The notes beneath the pieces were generated by a model that saw nothing but the letters and a program-made list of their open reading frames with translations, was not told where the DNA came from and did no database searches. Position numbers and translations under genes: made by a program. Shown piece after piece: positions 7,097 to 14,848 of a stretch of 35,310 nucleotides of DNA. The stretch is taken from contig DOPM01000049.1 in the NCBI GenBank assembly GCA_003513495.1, forward strand, positions 1 through 35,310, in the 5' to 3' direction. Origin of the DNA: Desulfosporosinus sp. (GTDB lineage: Bacteria; Bacillota; Desulfitobacteriia; Desulfitobacteriales; Desulfitobacteriaceae). The stretch's first letter is position 1. The number at the start of each line of letters is the position of its first letter.

Positions 7097-7408
7097 ATGG
7101 GAGTCGATTATGGCACTAAATTTTTGGAATTAAGAAAAAAGAATAAGTTAAGTCAAAAAGACTTAGCCAATATTGCGGAAATTGGTCAAACTACGATTAG
7201 CGATATAGAAGCTGGGAAGAAGTCGCCAAACGCTATTACGATCGAAAAGATATGTTCCGCGCTTAATGTTACTCTTACAGAATTTTTTGCCGAGGAACGC
7301 CCGCAGCTTGAGCCTGAACTTCGCCGTCTGGTGGACACAGCCAGAAAGCTTTCGCCAGAACAAATAGAATATCTTCAGAAGTTGCTGGAATCGATGAGTA
7401 AGGACTAA
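7097..7408 (+). CDS. XRE-family helix-turn-helix transcriptional regulator
   Basis: This 103-residue protein has an N-terminal Cro/CI-type HTH (FLELRKKNKLSQKDLANIAE, IGQTTISDIEAGKKSPNAIT, then KICSALNVTLTEFF). The short C-terminal tail (RRLVDTARKLSPEQIEYLQKLLESM) resembles the oligomerisation tails of SinR/ImmR-type regulators. GGGAGTG precedes the ATG. It is the first whole gene inside the putative element, where phage or element repressors are often found, and it precedes a Fic fragment. The target is unknown. Confidence 0.85.
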   Translation: MGVDYGTKFLELRKKNKLSQKDLANIAEIGQTTISDIEAGKKSPNAITIEKICSALNVTLTEFFAEERPQLEPELRRLVDTARKLSPEQIEYLQKLLESMSKD

Positions 7409-7424
7409 TTTTTTATATATCACG

Positions 7425-7640
7425 ATGAGTATTGCGTGGTCGATATGGGGGTTACGTTACCTACTAGCCGTGATTCCTCCGATTCTTAGACATGAATACA
7501 TACAGCTTCTCGAAAAAGCTCATAGGGATGCCTCGCCCTTTGAAGAGTTTATTGCCGAGAGGGTTATTGAATCACAGAAAGAAATCATGCGTCTTTTGCA
7601 CATACCAATACCTAAACCTGAAAAAGGCTTGGATGTGTAA
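7425..7640 (+). pseudogene. C-terminal fragment of a Fic-family protein
   Basis: The 71-residue reading frame contains VIPPILRHEYIQLLEKAHRD followed by ASPFEEFIAERVIESQKEIM and RLL, which matches the end of Fic/DOC proteins (VIPP..R.EYI..LE.AH.d..pF..fIa..v.es.k.llRLL). The Fic active-site loop HPFxxGNGR is absent, so no AMP-transferase activity is possible. The first 15 residues do not match and may be a joint. It lies 16 bp after the XRE gene. Confidence 0.6.
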
Positions 7641-7750
7641 AGCTATTGAAGAACCTTCAACGAGCCGTTTGGTGCAACCAAATGCGATTCTCCTCTACAC
7701 CATTGAAGTGTAGAGGATTTTTGTCCTTATGGAATCAATCTGTAAATACC

Positions 7751-8458
7751 TTAGGATGGGATCGTGATATCAAACTCTTGCCCTTTCTCAGTGAATTTGA
7801 GAATTTTACTAGGGCTATCTTTCATTCGATCTTCGAATTTCTCCATTATTTCAGGGGTATCTGCAAAGTGCATTGGAATGAAAAACCGGGGATTAAGCTC
7901 TTTAATAAAGTACTCTGCTCCTGCACTGTAGTTTTCCTCAAGTCTCGGGTCCACTGGAAAAAAAGCAAGGTCAATCTTTTCCCCCTTGATGGCTTCAACT
8001 TCTTCTTTAAAGTCCCTTTCGGCTTGCATCATTCCCTGTGGTGTGTCACCAGACCAGTACCACCAGTTTAAATCCCCAGCATGAAAGAGTCGGATTCCTT
8101 CGACCTGGACGAGAAAGGATACTCCTATATCCGTTGAATCATAGGCCTTGATTTTTAAGTCACCTATCTCAATCGTTTCATCGGGAAATAAACGATGAAT
8201 GTTTTTAAGCGGTTGTGGAACCTTAATTTCATAGCTTAAGATATATTGAATATTTGGCTTATCTTCTTGCCATTCTAGGATTACTGGATTAAAATGATCA
8301 GGATGACTATGTGAGGAAAAGACAAAGATATTTTTGGAACCCTCTTTGACTAAACTTTCGACATGGCCTTGATAATAATCAAATATGAGCAGATTTTTAT
8401 CCGACTCTACTAAAAAACCACTGTGGTATAGATATTTAATTCTAATGGAACTTATCAT
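7751..8458 (-). CDS. MBL-fold metallo-hydrolase (intact copy)
   Basis: This 235-residue protein has the metallo-beta-lactamase motif HSHPDH (residues 50-55), LFHAGDLNWWYWSG for the following ligand region (Asp of AGD), and IPMHFAD near the C-terminus for the last histidine. It resembles UlaG/YtnP-like or predicted Zn-dependent hydrolases of Firmicutes; the substrate is not known. ATG 8458 is preceded on its strand by GAGGTG six bases away; the upstream in-frame GTG lies inside that site. It is divergent from the VOC gene (69 bp between starts). The pair is duplicated at 22631-23477, where this gene is truncated. Confidence 0.82.
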   Translation of the reverse strand: MISSIRIKYLYHSGFLVESDKNLLIFDYYQGHVESLVKEGSKNIFVFSSHSHPDHFNPVILEWQEDKPNIQYILSYEIKVPQPLKNIHRLFPDETIEIGDLKIKAYDSTDIGVSFLVQVEGIRLFHAGDLNWWYWSGDTPQGMMQAERDFKEEVEAIKGEKIDLAFFPVDPRLEENYSAGAEYFIKELNPRFFIPMHFADTPEIMEKFEDRMKDSPSKILKFTEKGQEFDITIPS

Positions 8459-8526
8459 TGTTATCACCTCGTATAAACTATTTGGGTTCTGGAAGCGAAG
8501 ATGAAAATGAGAGCGGGGATTTGTCT

Positions 8527-8895
8527 ATGAAATTTTTATTTGATCACAACAATATCAATGTTTTGGACCTAGAAAAGAGTCTTGAGTTTTATAAGGAAGC
8601 CTTAGGGTTAATAGAAGTTAAACGATATGTACAAGGAGAGGGAGAATTTATCCTTGTTTATCTTGGAGACGGCACGACTCCACATAGTCTGGAACTTACG
8701 TGGTTGAAGGAGAGAACTGAAGCCTATAACTTAGGCGAAAATGAATTTCACCTTGCTTTTAAAGTCGACGATTTTGAAGCGGCTTATGAACATCATAAGA
8801 AAATGGGTTGTATCTGTTTTGAGAACAAGGAGATGGGTATCTATTTCATCAATGATCCAGATAATTACTGGGTAGAAATAATACCTACACGCTGA
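8527..8895 (+). CDS. VOC/glyoxalase-family protein (copy 1), lactoylglutathione lyase-like
   Basis: This 122-residue protein is a single glyoxalase I-type unit. His7 (FDHNNINV), Glu56 (SLELTW), His75 (NEFHLAF) and Glu117 (YWVEI) fall almost exactly where GloA has its four metal ligands (His5, Glu56, His74, Glu122). It could act on methylglyoxal-thiol adducts or another substrate; low-molecular-weight thiol use in this organism is not known. ATG 8527 is chosen because AGCGGGG lies about 9 bases upstream. It is divergent from the MBL hydrolase. The second copy at 23109-23477 differs at seven residues. Confidence 0.85.
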   Translation: MKFLFDHNNINVLDLEKSLEFYKEALGLIEVKRYVQGEGEFILVYLGDGTTPHSLELTWLKERTEAYNLGENEFHLAFKVDDFEAAYEHHKKMGCICFENKEMGIYFINDPDNYWVEIIPTR

Positions 8896-8956
8896 CAGTA
8901 GGTAACTTTGATCTATAATATCCCCCTTGGCCCATGTATTGATAGATGAACCCGAT

Positions 8957-8996
8957 AACCACGACCTGATGAAGATCATCAGGTCGTGGTTATTTT
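8957..8996 (+). terminator. Strong terminator after VOC copy 1
   Basis: AACCACGACCTGATGA pairs almost perfectly with TCATCAGGTCGTGGTT and is followed by ATTTT. It may work in both directions. Confidence 0.8.
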
Positions 8997-9149
8997 GCCC
9001 ACTAATAGCAAATCCATGATTTCAAATCTATAACTATTATGGACCAGGTCCGTGATCAATACAATGATGAAAGAACCCCCCCAAAGAGAATTGACATTAT
9101 CGTTTTTCGTAGATATTAAGGATATATAAGTCCACAATTACAACGGTTT

Positions 9150-9260
9150 ATGAAATACACTAGGGCGACTAATTATGCTCTCCACTCCATCTTGTTTCTT
9201 TCCAGGAATTCTTCCCGAAGGAATATCGGGGTTCAGGAATTGGCTGAAAATCAATTCTAA
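9150..9260 (+). pseudogene. N-terminal fragment of an Rrf2-family regulator
   Basis: The 36-residue frame starts MKYTRATNYALHSILFLS and continues NIGVQELAENQF before a stop. This is the start of Rrf2/IscR-type winged-helix regulators (YALHtilFLA....i.vqeLAe..). The recognition helix and Cys region are missing. The end overlaps an MFS transporter fragment in another frame, so a deletion joined the two genes. Confidence 0.6.
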
Positions 9261-9357
9261 GATCGGGGTCATATCCTTAGCCCACATGCTCAATGATTTG
9301 TATAGCAATTTGCTGCCTCAAATGCTTCCGTTCCTCTGGCAGAAATATTTTAATTGA
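9259..9357 (+). pseudogene. N-terminal fragment of an MFS transporter (fosmidomycin-resistance type)
   Basis: Residues KIGVISLAHMLNDLYSNLLP and QMLPFLW match the first transmembrane segment of Fsr-like MFS exporters (SLgHmvNDlYsnflP.llPfL). A stop follows after about 32 residues. It is fused, in a different frame, to the Rrf2 fragment. Confidence 0.5.
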
Positions 9358-9703
9358 GCTCTGCACTGGCTATTAATACGAAGAACTCAAAACCATTGTA
9401 GGACAAAAATGCGAGAAGAGAACCAAGCTTGAGAAGATTTAACGACAGCCAGGCACCTTTGGCTCAAACGATATCATTTTTCCTGCGTAACGTCCTCCGG
9501 GTAGAAGTATCCTTTGGTGACCAAGAGTTAAGCAACGGAAGCGGAGCGACAGACCAGCGATGGCGGAGGCCCAGACCCGCAGATCAAGGGCAGTCTGACG
9601 GCCAGGCGAACTCAGGAATCGCTACAACTTATCTAGCCAGGACAGCTGTCTGCCGGGCAGGCACTGAACCAAGAGTTTAACATACTTGCATTCTTTAATT
9701 AGG

Positions 9704-9736
9704 CACAGGGCGGGCGGTTAGACTGCCCTGTGTTTC
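9704..9736 (+). terminator. Terminator-like hairpin
   Basis: CACAGGGC pairs with GCCCTGTG across a 13-base loop, followed by TTTC. It may be the relic terminator of the lost gene upstream. Confidence 0.5.
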
Positions 9737-9823
9737 AGACACTCAAAATCATGATTAACTTATTAGAACTTATATTTAAATCGTTCTATTCTTTGATATC
9801 CCGAAATATTACCGCCATCTAAG

Positions 9824-9858
9824 GAAGAAATACAGGAAAAGGGTGGAATTTTAGAGAA
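9824..9858 (+). repeat. 35-bp imperfect direct repeat, copy A
   Basis: This matches 11928-11962 at 31 of 35 positions, with the shared core GGGTGGAATTTTA. Both copies lie upstream of short AT-rich stretches on either side of the DraG gene pair. The function is unknown. Confidence 0.55.
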
Positions 9859-10174
9859 GTCTCTCTGAATTTAACATTTGTTATTTTTTGACCAGAGATT
9901 TTGTTAATTAAAAGTCTATGGAAATTACCTCACATGTTGGGGCTAGGAAGTTCAAATTAATGTCCAGCACATCCGATATAATGGAGTTGTTATAAGAATG
10001 AATGAGGTAGTCCAAATGGTTATGGAATGGGACCGCGACTTTGATAGGAGGTAGCGGCTTTTTATGGAACTTTAGGCATGGATCAGAGGAGCTATTAACA
10101 CTTTTTTGTCTGTACTACAGGTTATTATTGAGTTATTGAATCATTAAGTGCGAAAGAAGTAGGAACTCAAATTT

Positions 10175-11254
10175 ATGGGTTTTAACAATGAGGAGTGTGG
10201 ACGCTGTATGAAAAGAGAACAGGAATTTTTCAAAGGCTGTCTGATTGGAGGAGCAATAGGTGATGCCCTTGGATGGCCTATTGAGTTCATGACATTAAAA
10301 GAAATTACTCAGCAATATGGTTCTCGAGGGATTCGGGACCTGAAATTATTCCCAACGGGTAAAGCAGAAATAACCGACGACACGCAAATGACCCTTTTTA
10401 CAGCAGAAGGCATTCTGCGTGCAGAAACAAGGGGACATGAAAAAGGAATTTGTCATCCACCTTCCGTTGTTTTCTACGCTTATCAGCGATGGCTACTCAC
10501 GCAAGGCTACCCAAGAGTTCAGGATTACGAATGGGTTTATGATGGTTGGCTGCTTGGAGTAAAAGAGCTTCATGCACGAAGAGCACCCGGCAACTCCTGT
10601 TTATCGGCTCTCATAAGTCGAAAGCAAGGAACCATGAGTGAACCGATTAACGACAGCAAAGGCTGCGGTGGGGTGATGCGGGTTGCTCCTGCAGGCTTGT
10701 TTTATCGAAAAGAAAAGGCTTTCAAAATGGCTGCAGAGTTTGCTGGGCTAACTCATGGCCATCCCTCGGGGTATTTATCTGCCGGAGCCCTCGCTTACTT
10801 GATCGCCTCCATAATAGAAGGTCAGGATCTTGAAACGGCGGTTAATAATACACTGACAGAGCTCGAGGGCTATGACAATCATGAAGAATGTACGCAACTC
10901 TTGAAACAAGCTCAGAAACTGTCCAAGAGTAATCTCTCTGACGTAGAGGCAATCACTCTGCTTGGTGAAGGGTGGGTCGGAGAAGAGGCTTTAGGGATTT
11001 CGGTCTATTGTGCCTTAAAGTATCCGGGCGATTTTGAGAAAGCCCTGATCGCTGCGGTGAACCACGACGGAGATAGTGATAGTACCGGTGCCATTACAGG
11101 AAATATTTTGGGGGCCTATTTGGGCTTAAGTAAGATTCCGCCACATTGGATAGAAAACGTTGAATTAAAAGAAGTACTGATACAAATAGCAGAGGATTTG
11201 CTGATGACCTATCAAAAGGACGAGGAATGGTGGGAGCGTTATCCAGGTTATTAG
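10175..11254 (+). CDS. ADP-ribosylglycohydrolase family protein (DraG/ARH-like)
   Basis: This 359-residue protein removes ADP-ribose from proteins or hydrolyses related ADP-ribosyl compounds, by family. Metal-binding motifs are intact: GCLIGGAIGDALGWPIEF, the TDDTQMT segment, DSKGCGGVMRVAP, THGHPSGYLSAGALA and VNHDGDSDSTGAITGNILGA (the Asp cluster for the dinuclear Mg/Mn centre). Start 10175 has AGGA ten bases upstream. ATG 10208 would give the more usual N-terminus MKREQEFFKGCLIGG. The next gene (zinc-ribbon) starts 12 bp after its stop and is probably co-transcribed. No DraT partner is in the window, so the target is not known. Confidence 0.9.
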   Translation: MGFNNEECGRCMKREQEFFKGCLIGGAIGDALGWPIEFMTLKEITQQYGSRGIRDLKLFPTGKAEITDDTQMTLFTAEGILRAETRGHEKGICHPPSVVFYAYQRWLLTQGYPRVQDYEWVYDGWLLGVKELHARRAPGNSCLSALISRKQGTMSEPINDSKGCGGVMRVAPAGLFYRKEKAFKMAAEFAGLTHGHPSGYLSAGALAYLIASIIEGQDLETAVNNTLTELEGYDNHEECTQLLKQAQKLSKSNLSDVEAITLLGEGWVGEEALGISVYCALKYPGDFEKALIAAVNHDGDSDSTGAITGNILGAYLGLSKIPPHWIENVELKEVLIQIAEDLLMTYQKDEEWWERYPGY

Positions 11255-11266
11255 GGAGGTGTGAGG

Positions 11267-11839
11267 GTGACCATTATTTATAAGAAGTGCCTAAAATGCG
11301 GGTCAAAGAATTCAGTGAATATTGTCTACGGCATGCCAAGTTATGAGCTTTATCAAGAAGCGGAAGCGGGAAAAGTAAAACTGGGCTGCTGCCTTCTTGA
11401 ACCGAGTAACCCAGAATACGCCTGTAAAGACTGTGAACATGAATGGAACCGAGAGCAGGCTATTGATCATGCTTACCGTAAAATAAAAACCATCAAAGCT
11501 TCAGTCGGTGGATACTTCGGTGGCTATTATGACGTGACCATTGATTTGAGAAATCTTGAAACCACCTGGAACTTCTATGAAGGTGAGGTAGAGGAAACTA
11601 GCAAGAAGTCTATCCGGGTTTCTACAGCAGAAGCTTTTCTCGAGGAGCTAAAAATACTCAATCTTCTAAAATGGAAAGCCAAGTACATCGAGACCGGTGT
11701 GTGTGATGGGACTCAGTGGAGCGTGGAAATTCTTACGGAGGGAAGAAGTATTAAAAAGAATGGTGACAATAAATTTCCAGAGGAATGGCAGTTGTTTTGT
11801 AGGCTTCTTAGAAAAATAACAAACAGAAAGTTTCAATGA
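11267..11839 (+). CDS. Conserved hypothetical protein with an N-terminal zinc ribbon
   Basis: This 190-residue protein has CLKCGS near the N-terminus and CKDCEHEW about 50 residues on, a likely zinc ribbon. The rest (GGYFGGYYDVTIDLRNLETT, then FLEELKILNLLKWKAKYIET, CDGTQWSVEI) looks like a compact mixed domain that I do not recognise. GTG 11267 is preferred over GTG 11261 because GGGAGG ends 7 bases before it. It follows the ADP-ribosylglycohydrolase directly, so the two may work together, for example on ADP-ribosylated substrates; that is inference. Confidence 0.65.
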   Translation: MTIIYKKCLKCGSKNSVNIVYGMPSYELYQEAEAGKVKLGCCLLEPSNPEYACKDCEHEWNREQAIDHAYRKIKTIKASVGGYFGGYYDVTIDLRNLETTWNFYEGEVEETSKKSIRVSTAEAFLEELKILNLLKWKAKYIETGVCDGTQWSVEILTEGRSIKKNGDNKFPEEWQLFCRLLRKITNRKFQ

Positions 11840-11927
11840 GGTAGGTATTAAGTTAAAGTGATTTGACTTGCCAGGGAGCTTAAAAGGCGTTCTTTTTTAT
11901 GTTTCTGGAAACTAGCCGCGAGCTTAA

Positions 11928-11962
11928 GAGGAAATACAAGAAATGGGTGGAATTTTAAAGAA
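11928..11962 (+). repeat. 35-bp imperfect direct repeat, copy B
   Basis: This is the partner of 9824-9858 (31 of 35 identical). It lies about 90 bp after the zinc-ribbon gene in an AT-rich gap that otherwise shows nothing coding. Confidence 0.55.
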
Positions 11963-12104
11963 TGGTTACAAAATTATGTCTAACGCATTTATTTCGCTAT
12001 AATTGAAATAGCTCAGGTTATTAATGCAGTATCGCTAAAAGTATTTTTGTATATCTTCTAGAGACCGAGCTGCGAACTATCACGCGGATGGAGAGGGTTC
12101 GAGG

Positions 12105-12305
12105 TTGAATTACGAAGCTGTCAGCCATGTCGTCAGCGAAATTCGGGCAAACAAACCCATTGCTAATAATTGGAAAGCGAAGAATGATGCAGATTTTGAA
12201 CATCGTAGAAATGCATTGGAAGATATGATGCTGGAAATACGCGGTAAGTATTATGGAAAACTCTGGAAAAAAATCTATCCACCCTTGAAGATGGTTACAA
12301 AGTAA
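12105..12305 (+). CDS. Small hypothetical ORF, doubtful
   Basis: The 66-residue frame has a TTG start and a poor site (GAGG directly before it). The frame stays open upstream to about 12039 without an ATG, so it may be the tail of a lost gene. The composition (many K, N, E, R; ends YYGKLWKKIYPPLKMVTK) is protein-like, but I recognise no family. It ends 52 bp before the T-box promoter. Confidence 0.3.
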   Translation: MNYEAVSHVVSEIRANKPIANNWKAKNDADFEHRRNALEDMMLEIRGKYYGKLWKKIYPPLKMVTK

Positions 12306-12356
12306 GAAAAGGCTGCCAAAGAATCAATGTGCCATTATTTCGTTGAATATTAGTAA

Positions 12357-12385
12357 TTGACAGTCTTAGACAACTGTCATATAAT
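12357..12385 (+). promoter_or_regulatory. Consensus sigma-A promoter of the trp T-box operon
   Basis: TTGACA at 12357-12362 and TATAAT at 12380-12385 are both perfect, with a 17-bp spacer. Transcription would start near 12392, giving a leader of about 385 nt before trpB. The strong promoter fits T-box control by attenuation. Confidence 0.85.
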
Positions 12386-12421
12386 AACTAATATTATAAT
12401 TGAACTTAATATAACAAATGA

Positions 12422-12750
12422 TCGATGATGAGAAATAGTAAGTCTTATGAGAATGTTCTAGCGAGTCAGAGCTGGTGGGAGTCTGATACAGGTTTCTTAG
12501 ACTGAATGGTTCTCAGAGGTGAGATCCGAAAGCTGAAAGGTCAGTAGGTGATTCCGGGGGTTTCCCGTTACAGAGACGAGGGTATCGAGATTTTTTCTCC
12601 GTACCTGATAGATTGAGGTATTTGGAAGTTTTTTTCTAAAATCTGAGGCGCGTTCATGGATCAGATATTGGAAAAAGTAACTTACTTATATGAATTAAGG
12701 TGGTACCACGGAGCTTTCCGTCCTTTTAGGACTGAAGGCTCTTTTTTATT
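12422..12750 (+). promoter_or_regulatory. T-box riboswitch, tryptophan-type
   Basis: The T-box bulge motif AAGGTGGTACCACGG (12697-12711) pairs with uncharged tRNA 3' ends. It is followed by a terminator: GAGCTTTCCGTCC with GGACTGAAGGCTC and TTTTTT. The upstream Stem I region carries AGAGCTGGTGGGAGTC. A TGG at 12507-12509, in GACTGAATGGTTCTCAGAGG, is the best candidate specifier codon, which would select tRNA-Trp. Downstream trpBA confirms the specificity. When Trp-tRNA is uncharged, read-through would turn on trpBA and, lacking any terminator after trpA, the whole transporter-kinase operon. Confidence 0.9.
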
Positions 12751-12778
12751 TTAAAAGCAGCATGAAAGGAGAGTTCAG

Positions 12779-14008
12779 ATGACAAAGGAAACATTACACG
12801 TATTATCCGCTGACGGCTATGAAACAAAGGGGCATTTTGGCCCCTATGGAGGTGCTTATGTTCCAGAGACATTAGTACCGGCTCTCAGAGAATTAGAAGA
12901 GGCTTATCTGCAATCTTGCCAAGACGAAAGCTTCCAGGAAGAATTTAAAGAGCTGTTACAAAGGTATGTCGGACGGCCTTCACTCTTTTATGAGGCCAAG
13001 CGCTTGGCGGAACAATTAGGTGGTGCACGTATTTATCTTAAGAGGGAAGATCTTAATCATACCGGTGCTCACAAGATCAACAACACCCTAGGGCAGGTTC
13101 TGCTCGCTAAGCGTATGGGCAAGAAACGGGTGATTGCCGAGACGGGAGCAGGTCAACATGGGGTAGCTACGGCCACGGCTTGTGCGTTGTTTGCTCTTCC
13201 CTGTGTGATCTATATGGGAGAGGAAGATGTACACAGACAGAATTTAAACGTTTTACGAATGAGGCTGTTGGGAGCCGAGGTTCGCACGGTAACCCATGGT
13301 TCCTGTACTCTTAAAGATGCGATCAATGAAGCACTCAGAGACTGGGTGACCAATGTGGAAGATACCTTTTATTGTTTTGGCACTGCCGCCGGACCCCACC
13401 CCTACCCGACGATTGTGCGGGATTTTCAAACTGTGATTGGGCAAGAAACTCGTGCGCAGGCTTTCAACGAGTTGGGAAAACTCCCTGATGCCATTATTGC
13501 CTGCATCGGTGGAGGAAGCAATGCAATCGGGATCTTTCATCCCTTCATTGAAGATTCAGAGGTACGACTGATCGGAGTCGAAGCCGGGGGAACAGGGAAC
13601 AAGACGGGGGAAAATGCAGCTACCCTTTGTCTGGGTGAACCGGGTGTTCTGCATGGGGCCTATAGCTATTTGCTGCAGGATGAGGATGGGCAAATCGTTG
13701 TAACAACCTCTGTTTCCGCAGGCCTGGATTATCCGGGAGTGGGCCCGGAACACAGCAATCTGAAAGAAACCGGCCGAGCTGAGTATGTCAGTATTTCCGA
13801 TCAAGAAGCCCTGGAAGCTTGCTCCTTACTCTGCAAAACAGAAGGAATATTGCCGGCGTTAGAAAGTGCTCATGCAGTGGCTTATGCGGCAAAACTTGCA
13901 CCGAGGCTTTCGAAGGAACAGGTGATCGTCGTTAATCTGTCGGGAAGAGGGGATAAAGACGTGGAAACTCTAGCTCAGTATATAGATGGAGGTAAAAATC
14001 ATGAGTGA
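12779..14008 (+). CDS. trpB: Tryptophan synthase beta subunit
   Basis: This 409-residue protein joins indole and serine to give tryptophan, with pyridoxal phosphate. The PLP lysine is Lys99 in HTGAHKINN. Other family segments are GPYGGAYVPETLVPAL, ETGAGQHGVATATACA, GGGSNAIGIFHPFI (phosphate-binding GGGSNA), GLDYPGVGPEHS and VNLSGRGDKD. It belongs to the canonical TrpB1 type that pairs with TrpA. AAAGGAGAG precedes ATG. It overlaps trpA by 8 bp and is the first gene after the T-box leader. Confidence 0.97.
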   Translation: MTKETLHVLSADGYETKGHFGPYGGAYVPETLVPALRELEEAYLQSCQDESFQEEFKELLQRYVGRPSLFYEAKRLAEQLGGARIYLKREDLNHTGAHKINNTLGQVLLAKRMGKKRVIAETGAGQHGVATATACALFALPCVIYMGEEDVHRQNLNVLRMRLLGAEVRTVTHGSCTLKDAINEALRDWVTNVEDTFYCFGTAAGPHPYPTIVRDFQTVIGQETRAQAFNELGKLPDAIIACIGGGSNAIGIFHPFIEDSEVRLIGVEAGGTGNKTGENAATLCLGEPGVLHGAYSYLLQDEDGQIVVTTSVSAGLDYPGVGPEHSNLKETGRAEYVSISDQEALEACSLLCKTEGILPALESAHAVAYAAKLAPRLSKEQVIVVNLSGRGDKDVETLAQYIDGGKNHE

Positions 14009-14816
14009 ACGACTTAAAGAGGTTTTTAAACGTGAGATTAACGGAGTGACCCGTCTGGTCGCTTATATAATGGCAGGCGATCCTTCACCGGAGGCAAGTC
14101 TGCGCCGCTTGAAGGGACTGGCTGACCACGGTGTGGATATCTTAGAATTGGGGGTTCCCTTCAGTGATCCTATGGCAGATGGGGTAGTCATTCAGGCGGC
14201 GGCAGAGAGATCTCTAAGTGCCCGGATGACTGTGAAAAAAACCTTGGAACTTGTGAGGGAATTTCGAAGAACTCACCAAACTCCGCTTCTCTTAATGAGT
14301 TATCTCAATCCGCTGCTTCGTTACGGCTGGGACCAATTTGTTGTGGATGCTGCTGAGGTTGGGGTGGACGGTTTCATTTTGCCGGATTTGCCATGGAGGG
14401 AAGGAGAGGGTCTGCGCACAAGAACGAAAAACCGGGTGGGCAACAAATTAGCGTTTATTCCGATGATCGCTCAAACCAGTCGTGAGCAAGATGTTCAGGC
14501 TGTCTCTCAGGTTACGGAAGGGTTTGCTTATGTCTTGTCCCGCAACGGGATTACCGGAGGTGAAGTTGAAATCCCAGCCAATGTTAGCCAGTTTATCGAA
14601 AGTTTGGGGAACAGTCTTCAAATCCCCCGTTGTGTAGGTTTTGGAATCCAGAAACCGCAACAAGTCCGCGCCTTGGCCAACGTTTGTGATGGGGTTGTTG
14701 TAGGAAGTGCTTTAGTGAAGACTTTTGCGAAACTTGATCAGGCGGGGTTAGAGGAACAAGACCTTATCCTGCAGGAGAAAGAAGTGTTTACGTGGTTGGC
14801 AAGCCTTAAAAAGTAG
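14001..14816 (+). CDS. trpA: Tryptophan synthase alpha subunit
   Basis: This 271-residue protein cleaves indole-3-glycerol phosphate into indole and glyceraldehyde 3-phosphate. Catalytic Glu49 (DILELGVPF) and Asp60 (SDPMADG) are at the same numbers as in Salmonella TrpA. The phosphate-binding GFGIQKPQQVRALANVCDGV and VVGSALVK segments are present. ATG 14001 follows GGAGG by 7 bases; longer upstream readings lack this. It overlaps trpB by 8 bp. The enzyme looks fully active, so the operon's immediate input should be indole-3-glycerol phosphate, although trpC and earlier genes are absent here. Confidence 0.96.
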   Translation: MSERLKEVFKREINGVTRLVAYIMAGDPSPEASLRRLKGLADHGVDILELGVPFSDPMADGVVIQAAAERSLSARMTVKKTLELVREFRRTHQTPLLLMSYLNPLLRYGWDQFVVDAAEVGVDGFILPDLPWREGEGLRTRTKNRVGNKLAFIPMIAQTSREQDVQAVSQVTEGFAYVLSRNGITGGEVEIPANVSQFIESLGNSLQIPRCVGFGIQKPQQVRALANVCDGVVVGSALVKTFAKLDQAGLEEQDLILQEKEVFTWLASLKK

Positions 14817-14848
14817 GTCAAGAAAACAAAAGAAAGAGGGAAAAGACG

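Larger units (their letters stand above)
9358..10174. other. Region with no supported gene, apart from a terminator and a short repeat
   Basis: A reading frame of 83 codons (9429-9680) has no ribosome binding site and no family I can recognise. Its high GC and Q/R/S-rich composition suggest a fragment of an older gene. An upstream stretch at 10000-10140 is AT-rich with no clear gene. Confidence 0.4.

Noticed and set aside
7646..8071. 141-codon plus-strand ORF within the MBL hydrolase
   Set aside because: It is the antisense shadow of the hydrolase, whose minus-strand frame has clear HSHPDH and AGD motifs.
9429..9680. 83-codon plus-strand ORF as a real gene
   Set aside because: No ribosome binding site, low-complexity composition, no recognisable family.
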